Translations under genes and position numbers: made by a program | Shown: positions 17,299 through 25,600 of the stretch, piece after piece | Numbering within the stretch: position 1 is the first letter of the stretch | Layout: every line of letters begins with the position of its first letter | The notes under the pieces: generated by a model | The model's database searches: none | Told to the model about the DNA's origin: nothing | What the model saw: only the letters and a program-made list of their open reading frames with translations | Assembly (NCBI RefSeq): GCF_008386695.1 | Contig: NZ_VUOC01000004.1 | Location: 372,001-436,000, forward strand | DNA from: Chitinophaga agrisoli | GTDB taxonomy: Bacteria; Bacteroidota; Bacteroidia; Chitinophagales; Chitinophagaceae | Length of the DNA: 64,000 nucleotides | Direction of reading: 5' to 3'

Positions 17299-18321
17299 TT
17301 ACTGCCGCTCCATGATCTTTTCCGCCATCTTCCACACCCGGGGCATCATGCGTATAACGTGCCGGTTACTCCGGTCCCTGTTTTTAAATGAATCAATATG
17401 GAGCTCCTCCAGCAGCTGCCTGAAACCCGCATCATGCTGCACTTGTATATGTGGAGGCGCATCCTGTGTAAGGATATGCCGGCACCTGCACCAGGTGGCC
17501 GTTATCCAGAACATAGCCTCGCGATGATACCCCGTTTCCAACAGCTCATAGCTGCCGTCAATGGCTACGGAGCGGGCTGCCTGGCTAATGTCTGCCGCAA
17601 AACGGTATGGCGTGCGGATCACCTCCGCCGCGCTGTCAAATGCTGCCGTCAATGCCGCCAGGTGCTGCGCTACCGCTGCCGGCGTAAGCGCGTCAAAACC
17701 AGACAGGTGCAGCAATTGTTCATAAAGGTCCAGCGCCTGGTATTTTTCAAGCAATTGTTGCAGCGCTACGTATCTTTTGCGCACAGTAGGATTCTGCAGG
17801 CCGGCTACCAATAAAATATGGGCCAGTAGTCCCCTGGCAAAAAGCCAGCTGGTCACCTGGTCATGAACGGGTATGTGTTCGTTTAATGCATGGATAAAAT
17901 TAAGCGCGGTATGCTGGGCATGGCTGCAGCGCTGCCGTATCCAATGCGCGTCTGTATATTGCGCCGCTACCGCTTGTTGCAGCGTGGTAAGCCAGCCGGA
18001 AGTATCTGCAATAATACCTGGCTTGTGAAAGCTGCCTGCGAGGTAGAACGTGCCCAACACCTGCTCCGGTGACCTGAGCTCGCTCATCGAAAGATAAGAT
18101 ACCTCCAGCAACAGGGGACCGTAGCGGAATTTGCCTAACGGATGTGGCGGCGGGTCTGTTACCACGATCATTACATCTATATCTGAAGCAGCGGGTAACG
18201 TATCCTCATCCGCCAGCCAGTTAACTGCGCCGTGGAAAAATGCCCCCATAAAGCCCTGTATGCAGGGAGCCTCTTTATCGACCCAGGACCGGGTGATGGA
18301 TTTTGCTTCTTTTACTGTCAT
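17299..18321 (-). CDS. Nucleotidyltransferase-fold protein
   Basis: A 340-residue protein whose first 60 residues carry the pattern of minimal nucleotidyltransferases: GFMGAFFHGAVNWLADEDT, then SDIDVMIVV with the two Asp residues of the DxD metal site. A third acidic position is likely in GPLLLEVSYL. The rest is helical. The architecture resembles kanamycin/lincosamide nucleotidyltransferase-like proteins, which transfer AMP to a small molecule or protein. The GS-type motif normally seen before the DxD is not standard here (GAFFHGA). It converges on the SprB-repeat gene with a 19-bp gap. Substrate unknown. Confidence 0.6.
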   Translation of the reverse strand: MTVKEAKSITRSWVDKEAPCIQGFMGAFFHGAVNWLADEDTLPAASDIDVMIVVTDPPPHPLGKFRYGPLLLEVSYLSMSELRSPEQVLGTFYLAGSFHKPGIIADTSGWLTTLQQAVAAQYTDAHWIRQRCSHAQHTALNFIHALNEHIPVHDQVTSWLFARGLLAHILLVAGLQNPTVRKRYVALQQLLEKYQALDLYEQLLHLSGFDALTPAAVAQHLAALTAAFDSAAEVIRTPYRFAADISQAARSVAIDGSYELLETGYHREAMFWITATWCRCRHILTQDAPPHIQVQHDAGFRQLLEELHIDSFKNRDRSNRHVIRMMPRVWKMAEKIMERQ

Positions 18322-18424
18322 ATACGTGGTACTTCAATTATCTCTGCCGTCCCTGTTGTCAGGCACAGCTATATGTTGCTACTGCCACACTTGTACCAGG
18401 GACTAATATCGTGCCAGCAGGGCA

Positions 18425-18453
18425 GAAAAAAGGGCCGGCCATTGGCCAGCCCT
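18425..18453 (-). terminator. Rho-independent terminator at the end of the accessory minus-strand cluster
   Basis: On the minus strand a 10-bp stem (18444-18453 with 18431-18440, one G-U) with a 3-nt loop is followed by a T-run. It lies downstream of the 115-residue gene at 18477 and separates the small-gene cluster from the nucleotidyltransferase gene. Confidence 0.8.
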
Positions 18454-18476
18454 ATGAACATTTTACAACGGTGTCA

Positions 18477-18824
18477 CTACCATTCGATATGCACTTGGAT
18501 ATACCGCTCTCCATCTGCGTTACCGTTATTTTTGTACCGCATATGTTTTAACGGCTTCTTCATCCATTGCTTCCTGTTTTTGGAGACAAGTTTCCAGCTG
18601 GGGAAGCGGTGCCTCGAATTTAGGGCGCCTGATTGGACCAAGCGGCGGCCGGTAGCGGCTTCCTCTTCGAAAGCGTATGTTTTCCAACCATCATCATTCT
18701 CGCACCAGTTGTGATAAAAGTCCGGGTGCCAGGCACAGAAAGGACATCCCTTGTGTATCAGCCCGTAAGTACATTTGTAAACACGACTGTTGGTAGTTGT
18801 CCGCAGCTCTTCAATTCTTTTCAT
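18477..18824 (-). CDS. Small Cys/Trp/His-rich hypothetical protein
   Basis: A 115-residue protein. Its first half has a dense set of possible metal ligands: YKCTYGLIHKGCPFCAWHPDF, then HNWCENDDGWKTY. This looks like a small zinc-binding or knuckle domain. The second half is basic (RFPSWKLVSKNRKQWMKKP). The gene is the last of the small-gene cluster and is followed by a strong terminator. I do not recognise a named family. Its position in a row of immunity-like genes suggests an accessory role, but nothing proves it. Confidence 0.6.
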   Translation of the reverse strand: MKRIEELRTTTNSRVYKCTYGLIHKGCPFCAWHPDFYHNWCENDDGWKTYAFEEEAATGRRLVQSGALNSRHRFPSWKLVSKNRKQWMKKPLKHMRYKNNGNADGERYIQVHIEW

Positions 18825-18874
18825 TGCTTGTAGTTTGGTAACTACAAGGCGTCATATTTCTTTTTCATGCGTAA

Positions 18875-19408
18875 TTATTCATTATTGACGATATGATCAT
18901 CCAACCGGCGTACGGCCATGGCCTTTAGCAAATGACCAACCGTAAGCTTTTGCATTTGTGCCGGCACACAATAAAAGTTCCGGGTATTTACGCCAAACCT
19001 GCGGCCGAATTCGGCTATCACCTCTTCGCCCTTTTTGCCATAAAGCCCCAGATCTGCCTCCACGGTAGTAGAAGGCGTGATGGCCACTATCCCTACGTGC
19101 TCATACAGGAAATCTCCCAGGAGCTGCAGCCGGACATTGTCCTTTGCCGGAAAAAAAATGGTTGCTCTTTTATACAGGTAATTACCAAAGTTAAGCCCCA
19201 GCCAGCTAAAACCAGCCATCGCAACCGCCCATACAGGCGCTCCGATGATCATTGCCATAAGGCCCTCCATGCCGTGATAAGACTTACCGCTAAGCGTTAC
19301 AGGCGCTATCCCTAACAAGGCATTAAAGCCAAAGAGCAGCGAGAATGGCAGGCAGGCCAGCAGGTATAAAATAAAGAGCTTTTTAAAGGAATAGGGATTG
19401 TTGTTCAT
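18875..19408 (-). CDS. Membrane-anchored DUF1493-like (acyl-carrier-like) protein
   Basis: A 177-residue protein with two transmembrane helices in the first 80 residues (LFILYLLACLPFSLLFGF, VWAVAMAGFSWLGLNFG). A soluble C-terminal part has a pattern I associate with DUF1493: STTVEADLGLYGKKGEEVIAEF followed by GRRFGVNT. DUF1493 proteins are small acyl-carrier-like helical proteins of unknown role, often found near toxin/immunity genes. A degraded 66-bp paralogous piece of the same C-terminal region survives at 21949-22014. Function unknown; immunity role inferred from context only. Confidence 0.55.
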   Translation of the reverse strand: MNNNPYSFKKLFILYLLACLPFSLLFGFNALLGIAPVTLSGKSYHGMEGLMAMIIGAPVWAVAMAGFSWLGLNFGNYLYKRATIFFPAKDNVRLQLLGDFLYEHVGIVAITPSTTVEADLGLYGKKGEEVIAEFGRRFGVNTRNFYCVPAQMQKLTVGHLLKAMAVRRLDDHIVNNE

Positions 19409-19461
19409 AGTATCAGGTAGTGCTGGGCAAAGGTATTACATTATTGTGAATTTACATACGT

Positions 19462-19833
19462 CTATGAACGCTTCACTAATGCCAATCCTGTTAATAGCAA
19501 GGGAAGAAGAAACAGCACCACGCTCATTACCGCCCAAAACTTCCGTTTCCATGCAGGTAGATCATTAAACTCGTTCAGTAAAATGGCTATACGGTCATTG
19601 GAATAATATCTGAACACCAGCGCAAACCACACGACCACAATGGGGACTACCACATATTTTCCCGGCATATAGGTGGCAATATCCCATATCATTGCCCGTT
19701 TCAGGAGGGCCAGCACAAGGAACAGCAGGCCAAACTGGCTTACGGTAACCACGCCAGCGGCGCGAGACCGGGGATTTTCAGTTTTAAACCTGGCGTAATA
19801 TTTATAGGTGCTGGCGAATATTCGTTTGTACAC
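19462..19833 (-). CDS. Small three-helix membrane protein
   Basis: A 123-residue protein with hydrophobic segments near 28-48 (VVTVSQFGLLFLVLALL), 60-75 (VVVPIVVVWFALVF) and 97-117. The predicted start is GTG at 19831-19833. A truncated paralogue at 21293-21493 has ATG at the same position, which supports the start. The charged segment between helices two and three (YSNDRIAILLNEFNDLPAWKRK) is likely cytoplasmic. No family recognised. It lies among immunity-like genes, and immunity proteins against membrane-targeting toxins are often small and polytopic, but this is speculation. Confidence 0.6.
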   Translation of the reverse strand: MYKRIFASTYKYYARFKTENPRSRAAGVVTVSQFGLLFLVLALLKRAMIWDIATYMPGKYVVVPIVVVWFALVFRYYSNDRIAILLNEFNDLPAWKRKFWAVMSVVLFLLPLLLTGLALVKRS

Positions 19834-19864
19834 AGCAAGTTTATTTTTTCATTTTGATGCAAGA

Positions 19865-20200
19865 TTAATATGCTTTCTCCAACTCTGTAATTACCTGTTC
19901 AGGATCATCAACTGCATAGCGGAGCCTGATGGAATCACCCTCGTTCAAACTAAGGGGATTGTAGTCCCATCCTCCCGAATACTTATAGCTTTTATCCTTT
20001 ATCCGGTATCTGACTACTATGCTGTGGCTTTTATAGGCATGAAGTTCCAGAATCCTACCCTTGACATAGCTGTAATTTTTATTGACATACGCTATTCTTT
20101 GCGCCTTCTTCTTTTGTGCCCGTGTTACTATCAGGCATATCCCGGAAAAAACAATTCCAATAAAAATAGTCATTGTCAGTATTACTTTAAGTCTTTCCAT
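19865..20200 (-). CDS. Membrane-anchored DUF3592-like hypothetical protein
   Basis: A 111-residue protein, starting at the ATG at 20200, with one N-terminal helix (VILTMTIFIGIVFSGICLIV). A soluble beta-rich part follows: YSYVKGRILELHAYKSHSIV, then VRYRIKDKSYKYSG and GDSIRLRYAVDDPEQV. The strand order (GxI..., xVxYxxxGxxY, GxxxxVxYxxxNPExxxxL) is that of DUF3592. The protein encoded at 20374-20916 repeats the same fold twice. Role unknown. The N-anchored topology suggests exposure to the periplasm. Confidence 0.6.
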   Translation of the reverse strand: MERLKVILTMTIFIGIVFSGICLIVTRAQKKKAQRIAYVNKNYSYVKGRILELHAYKSHSIVVRYRIKDKSYKYSGGWDYNPLSLNEGDSIRLRYAVDDPEQVITELEKAY

Positions 20201-20248
20201 GCCTCCCATTCTTGATAATCCTCATAGTATATATTTGTATTCTAAAAA

Positions 20249-20344
20249 TTATATGTTGTATATGATTTTGCCTTCAAAAGATTGGGCGTGTAAGCCGGCT
20301 GCTGACAGTGCAAATAAGATGATAAGTGTTAGCTTATTTTTCAT
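20249..20344 (-). pseudogene. Truncated secreted-protein remnant (signal peptide plus 10 residues)
   Basis: On the minus strand an ATG at 20342-20344 opens a perfect signal peptide (MKNKLTLIILFALSAAG, then LHAQ). Only QSFEGKIIYNI follows before a TAA at 20249. The segment after the cleavage site resembles the start of DUF4412-type Bacteroidota periplasmic proteins (FEGxIxYxI). The frame ends at once, so it looks like the 5' stub of a lost gene between two immunity-like genes. Confidence 0.55.
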
Positions 20345-20373
20345 TTTTGATGCCGGATTTCGTATAATAAATA

Positions 20374-20916
20374 TTATTTGAGCCGCAGGATTGATACCGC
20401 AGGGTTACTTAATAAGTACTCAACGGTATAGGTTTGTCCTTCTTCCAACCTGTCACCGTCAGCATATTTCTGAAAGCGCTTAAAGTGTTCACCATCGACA
20501 ATGTAAGTAAATCCTACCGTAACCCCATCTTCATGAACTATCGTGGCGATTGTCGCACTGGTTTTTTCACCATTAAGAAAAATGGGGTTGGTAAAATCAA
20601 TCCTGCTTATTGCAGGACCGGTTGCCCTATAAATTACCAGATAATGCTCACCGATATAGATGTCTTCTGCAGGAGAGCCCTGTTTCTTTTCATAACGCTT
20701 ACCATCTACAAAATACTCCGCTATGGCATAACTGCCTTTCATTGAGCCAACTTTGACAATGGTTCCAATTGTGGATGTGTTGCTTTTCTTTATTTCGAGC
20801 ACATCCTGATCCTCAGACCATCCTGAAAATTGTATAAGCCCATAAATGAGCGCATACCCGCCGGCTAATATCAAGATAAAATAGCCGGTATTCTTCAGTT
20901 TTTGTAGTGGCGTCAT
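20374..20916 (-). CDS. Membrane-anchored protein with two DUF3592-like modules
   Basis: A 180-residue protein with one N-terminal transmembrane helix (TGYFILILAGGYALIYGLIQF). Two related beta modules follow: GTIVKVGSMKGSYAIAEYFV, then DGKRYEKKQGSPAEDIYIGEHY, and later ATIVHEDGVTVGFTYIVDGE, then HFKRFQKYADGDRLEEGQTY with VEYLLSNPAVSILRL. Each module follows the DUF3592 strand pattern and resembles the single module encoded at 19865-20200. The start codon overlaps the stop of the upstream 114-residue gene as ATGA, so the two are translationally coupled. No known function. Confidence 0.62.
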   Translation of the reverse strand: MTPLQKLKNTGYFILILAGGYALIYGLIQFSGWSEDQDVLEIKKSNTSTIGTIVKVGSMKGSYAIAEYFVDGKRYEKKQGSPAEDIYIGEHYLVIYRATGPAISRIDFTNPIFLNGEKTSATIATIVHEDGVTVGFTYIVDGEHFKRFQKYADGDRLEEGQTYTVEYLLSNPAVSILRLK

Positions 20917-21257
20917 TTTCGGTTAGACATTTGGGCAAAAATGTAACTACTGCCGGATTGCAAAAGATAGTCATCAGAAGTAAATTCCATAATAAGCCCA
21001 TTCTTAGCTCCCCAAATACACGTTTCGAAAAAAGCACTTTTCACAAAATCGTACCACTTACTTATAAATAGCTCCACATTTAGTCTGATTATGGGACCGT
21101 TATATCCAAAAATTAACCGCTTACTATTAATATCGGTATTAATAGGAATGGCGCTGCCCTTTGGAATACCGCGGTAATATTCAGGGAAGTCATCAGATAA
21201 AACCTCAATTTCCTCCAAATGCTCTTTTAAGAGCCAATGTTTTTCTATATTGATCAT
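20913..21257 (-). CDS. Small soluble hypothetical protein (immunity-like)
   Basis: A 114-residue acidic, soluble protein without signal or membrane segment: LKEHLEEIEVLSDDFPEYYR, KGSAIPINTD, FISKWYDFVKSAFFETCIWG. Its size, acidity and position inside a cluster downstream of an RHS toxin are typical of immunity proteins, but I do not recognise a family. Its stop overlaps the start of the DUF3592-like gene by 4 bp. Local base composition is visibly AT-rich compared with the housekeeping genes to the left. Confidence 0.55.
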   Translation of the reverse strand: MINIEKHWLLKEHLEEIEVLSDDFPEYYRGIPKGSAIPINTDINSKRLIFGYNGPIIRLNVELFISKWYDFVKSAFFETCIWGAKNGLIMEFTSDDYLLQSGSSYIFAQMSNRK

Positions 21258-21292
21258 AGTCTACCATAAAACTTTGTTTTCAATTAACATCC

Positions 21293-21493
21293 TCACCAAC
21301 CGGTCACCACCACATATTTTCCCGGCATATAGCTGGCAATATCCCATATCATTGCCCGTTTCAGTATGGCCAGCACAAGGAACACCAGGCCAAACTGGCT
21401 TACGGTAACCACGCTAGCGGCGCTAGACCGGGGACATTCGGTTTTAAACCTTGCGTAATATTTATAGGTGCTTGCGAACATTCGTTTGTACAT
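21293..21493 (-). pseudogene. Truncated paralogue of the three-helix membrane protein
   Basis: The first 63 codons are a near copy of the gene at 19462-19833 (7 amino-acid differences, for example M for I at position 5). Homology stops abruptly after PGKYVVV, and the frame ends three codons later. DNA similarity spans 21309-21492 against 19649-19832. The last two helices are missing, so it is almost certainly non-functional as a full protein. Confidence 0.8.
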
Positions 21494-21528
21494 TACATAT
21501 CAGATTGCCATATAATTCTATGTATTCC

Positions 21529-21810
21529 CTATTCAGCTAACGTTTTTATAATATGTAGCGTCACATTTCCTGGTCTTAGTATTGTAAACAAGATCCAGAC
21601 GTTCGTAGTATCATTAATAGCTAGTGTATATGTGTCACCACTCTCAATTTCAGCCAGCAAAAGCTCTCTGTTCTTTTCACCGAAATATTGTATCTCGTCA
21701 ACCTTTAAATTTTTGACCCAGCGAACTAAGACCTCATTAACATCATCACCTTCAACCTGGCTTATATATATACCGCCTCTGAACTGCAGTTTAAACGTAA
21801 ATAGTGCCAT
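21529..21810 (-). CDS. Small hypothetical protein (immunity-like)
   Basis: A 93-residue soluble protein: LFTFKLQFRGGIYISQVEGD, VNEVLVRWVKNLKVDEIQYF, TLAINDTTNVWILFTILRPG. The order of strands and helices would fit a small alpha/beta fold. I recognise no named family. It is the first complete small gene after the paralogue-remnant zone, and it resembles single-domain immunity proteins in size and composition. Codons are AT-rich. Confidence 0.5.
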   Translation of the reverse strand: MALFTFKLQFRGGIYISQVEGDDVNEVLVRWVKNLKVDEIQYFGEKNRELLLAEIESGDTYTLAINDTTNVWILFTILRPGNVTLHIIKTLAE

Positions 21811-21863
21811 ATTTTATTACTTCCTTTTGCCTTTCGGCTATAATTTTCTGCCCGGAATCAGGA

Positions 21864-22014
21864 TGCTAAAAATTATAGCCCAGCCGCAACTTAATCGGAT
21901 CCGTCCGCGGTACATGCTGGTTATATAAAAAATCATACAGCAGGATAACTTTTGCATTTGTGCCGGCATACAATAGAAGTTCCGGGTATTTACGCCAAAT
22001 CTGCGACCAAATTC
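21864..22014 (-). pseudogene. Mosaic of two gene remnants: OMP 3' end plus DUF1493-like fragment
   Basis: Positions 21864-21946 match 31263-31345, the last 26 codons and stop of the coiled-coil/barrel protein. There are 4 differences in 83 bp, all synonymous. Directly upstream on the minus strand, 21949-22014 matches 18947-19012 in the DUF1493-like gene, with 5 differences in 66 bp, 4 of them synonymous. The pieces are joined out of frame with each other. Both look like leftovers of full paralogues that were once under purifying selection. Confidence 0.8.
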
Positions 22015-22023
22015 TCATAATAT

Positions 22024-22620
22024 TTATTGAAACAAACAGCTGAATATTTTACGAACATCCAAATAACCATCTTCAAAATAGATAGCTGTATCATCTGCCT
22101 TTTTAAACACTATTTTAGTGCTCCTGGCTGTCTCACTATTCTCCTTTTCCCGTTCCTTCTTTGCCAGCCAGACCTCCATCTGTTGCAAGCAATCTATCAT
22201 TTCATCCCTTTTATGTGTAATGGTGTGTTCCTCTTCATACCACTCTATCAGTCTCAGCACAGCAGCGCTGTCGCTTATGGGCGTAGATGCATAGGCTTTG
22301 TACTTTTCAGGCAATGGAATATCCGCCTTTACATTTAGCAAAGCAACAGCGGCTTCCGCTCTTTCCTTACTGAGACTATCTCTGGCAACAAGGGCCATCT
22401 TATGCTTATCATACAACTTTACAAAAGCCATGCTCCCGGCATACCAACATTTAACCCTCTGCAGGTTGGCAACATTTTTTCCAGTATAACTTACTGTAAT
22501 TAAAAGAGTGTCACCAGTTTGCCAGTTGACGAACGGTTTGATCTGCTGGGAATAAGTATTGCTTACAAAAATGCCCAGGCAAAATAACATTACAAGTTTA
22601 ATAATACCCTTATTCTTCAT
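22024..22620 (-). CDS. Secreted hypothetical protein, candidate RHS immunity
   Basis: A 198-residue protein with a clear signal peptide (MKNKGIIKLVMLFCLGIFVS, then NTYSQ). The mature part begins QIKPFVNWQTGDTLLITVSY and includes a long charged helix (WLAKKEREKENSETARSTKI). Its ATG is only 13 bp after the RHS gene stop on the same strand, the usual site of the cognate immunity gene. A periplasmic immunity protein would suit a toxin that acts on or passes through the envelope. No family recognised. The immunity role is inferred from position alone. Confidence 0.6.
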   Translation of the reverse strand: MKNKGIIKLVMLFCLGIFVSNTYSQQIKPFVNWQTGDTLLITVSYTGKNVANLQRVKCWYAGSMAFVKLYDKHKMALVARDSLSKERAEAAVALLNVKADIPLPEKYKAYASTPISDSAAVLRLIEWYEEEHTITHKRDEMIDCLQQMEVWLAKKEREKENSETARSTKIVFKKADDTAIYFEDGYLDVRKIFSCLFQ

Positions 22621-22633
22621 CTATATGGTTTTT

Positions 22634-25600
22634 CTATGGTTTATTGGCATGACTTCCATCCATATCCTCGTTTATAGGACTTCCGGAAATTCTTCTATTA
22701 TAGTTATCATATTTAATTACACCAGTTTGATCCATTGAATTCTGATGGAGTACATGCCCAATACCATGCATTAATAGATTATAACGAGTGTTGGTTATCC
22801 GAATATTCCCTCCCGTTAAGACACTCTTTATCATCCGCTCCTGGGTTTGAAATTGAGGTGCCAGCTGGATAATATTTAGATTATACGTTGTTGACGCTGG
22901 TGGATTTACATAGATCACATTGTCGAATCGTCTCCCTTCTACCACAGTACCATTCGGGTTACCTTTTTTCGCCGCCGTAAATTCTCCTCCGCTATCGGTC
23001 GGCCTTATACTTTCCGCCGTCTGACCAGTTCCTTCATGTACTATTTTTCCTTTAATTGCATCGTTAGAATATACTACTGTTGTTGATTCAGTACTGGTCA
23101 TTGCCTTGTCCATGCCCTCCAGGGACTGTTGCAAGGCCATCATGTTCTCATCGGCCGCTCCCATGGAAGCATTTACATCATTAGCCACCTGTGAAACTGC
23201 CAGGGCTTGTTTTCCTTCCTGCGTAAAGCTAAGCACCCCATTGCTGTTAAACTGGAAATAACTCTTTGCTGTATTATAGTTTCGATTGAAATCCTGTATC
23301 ATCGTCTTCTGTGCTTTTTGGTCCAATTGAATCACAGTATCCCCAAGTGGATCGCTCATGGACACCGGATTATTACCCATGGCGCTATATACGCTTTGGG
23401 CATAGTCCGGTTTAGGGTCTATCTCCCACCATCTGCCAATTTGAGGGTCCAGCTGCCTGAATTTAGCGTCATAGTCTTCCAGGCCCAAATCGCCAATCTT
23501 TTCAATACCATTAAATTTATAACGATTCTCCGGATATTTCGTGCCTTTCAACACGTTATTACTGATGCCCGCCATAGTGAGCCCAAATGGGTAATAATGC
23601 GTTTCCTCCAGTAAGGGCCCCGCGGCTACATTCACCACAACGTTATCAAAGAACACATCCTGCGCAGTTTCATTGCTGGTATATACATAGATAAATCCAG
23701 TTTTTTTAATGGGCATTTTGTCTACCGCCAACGTCTGCAATTCATCCGGCATACCTTTAACCTGTCTTACACCACTATTATCCTCCACTAAATTAAACTG
23801 CTCGTCGAATAGTGCAAAGTTTAGCCAGGCCCTTGGCTTGTCCTGCAGATTCTGGCCAGGGTCCCTTTGTTTTAATCGCTGATAATCAGCGCTATTGAAA
23901 TTCACAAGCGGAGAGCGCTGCTCGACCTGCACTCCACCATGGGCAGCAGCACCGGATGCGGATCCGGTTAGCACGGTTAACAGCGAAGCAAGCATACCCT
24001 CCGGATTGACCGGCTTATTGTCTTTAGGTCCTGTGGATTTGTAGAAAGCCTTAGCGCCTATCTGCACGGTATCCCCCGCCATCACCCTTAACACTAGCGA
24101 AGGACCTATTTTTTTGCCACCGTCTTTGGCATTGAGCTTTGCCACAAATTTATTTTCTGCACCCGCCTGATCATCCGGATAGCCGACCGGCTTGGTCGTA
24201 CGGGTTTGTTCCACATTACTGAACAGGGCCGTCTCCCTGGCAGCCTGCGCTGTTTCCATAGTAGCAGTATAGGAGCTCAGGTCTGGCTGGTCCGTTAGTA
24301 CTACCCGTGTATTGCCCAGATTATCCTTCACAAAGTAATCATAATAGAAACTGACAGGCGAAGTACCGTTCCATACGGCCCTTACGCGGCCTTCCTCATG
24401 ACTCAGGAATTGCAGCGTATCATTCTGATAAACAAATCCATCGATATAATCTGTTATAATTGTTTTTGATTGCCCTCCGGTATTATCGGTCACCACCTTC
24501 TGTAACTTATTGCCCATGGCATCATACAGAAACTTAATGCTGCCTTTTCCTGTAATACTAATGCTTTCAGGTAAGTTCAGGTAATTATAACCAATGGCCG
24601 CAATATTCTTATTAAGATCTTTTACCAGGTTGCCATTGGAATCATAGGCGTAATCGATTGTTTCATTGTTATTGATCTCCTTAAAATCACCCAATTGAGT
24701 TTGTGTATTATTCTTACGGTCTGTTACAAAAGATAATTTATTGCTATTTGCTACATATCCATACTTAAGGCTGTCTATCGTCTGAATAAGCGTACCGTTC
24801 ATACCTTTTTGTTTCATGAACATGATATTCCCGTTAGCATCGTAAGTAAGCTCATCCACTGTAAAGTCCGTGTTATCACGGGTCCAGGCAGCTCCAGAAG
24901 CATTCTGCTGGGTAAAGTCTGCCGTTATAAGCCGGTTTACTTTGTCATACGTATATCCATAAGCACGGGCTATATTATTGCTTTTAGCCTTCCATCGCAC
25001 TCCTGCGATATTACCAGTGTACTGATTAACGGTAAACCCCGAATCATAACTGATCGTGAGCCCAAACCAGTTGGTTGAACTGGCAGGACTGTTAATATAC
25101 GCCTTATTAATAGTCTTTACCCAATTACGGATATTATACTCATAATCCAGGCTGTCCAGGAACTTATTGTTAGCAGGGTTCAAACCAAGCCGTTTCCTTT
25201 GCAGCAGCCCTAACTCATCATAACTGTTCTGTACTATTACACGCCGTGTTGCCGCTGTTTCGTTCAGCTGTTTGATAATTTGCGACAGACGCCCCGCAGC
25301 ATCATAGAGCACCTGTGTCATTACCGTTGTCTGAGGGGTAGTAGTACTACGTAGATTTGTATGCCGTTGAAAGGTACTAAGCACTTTCCCACTAAAGTCA
25401 TACAAACTGGTAAATACATTTTTCCCTTCATTCGCATTGTTGCTGATCGTCTGCAATATCCTCCCCTTATCAGTATAATAAAGGGATGTGGCAATCCACT
25501 TGTCGGTGCCCAGTATCCTCGCTTTGGTACCGGTTACCATGCCTGCCGTCCTTGTGCTGGGCGTTGTGATCACCTCTGCATAAGGGCTGCCGGCATATTG

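Noticed and set aside
20813-21037. Alternative minus-strand frame of 74 codons
   Set aside because: It overlaps two genes that are joined by a clean ATGA overlap, and it shows no recognisable protein features.
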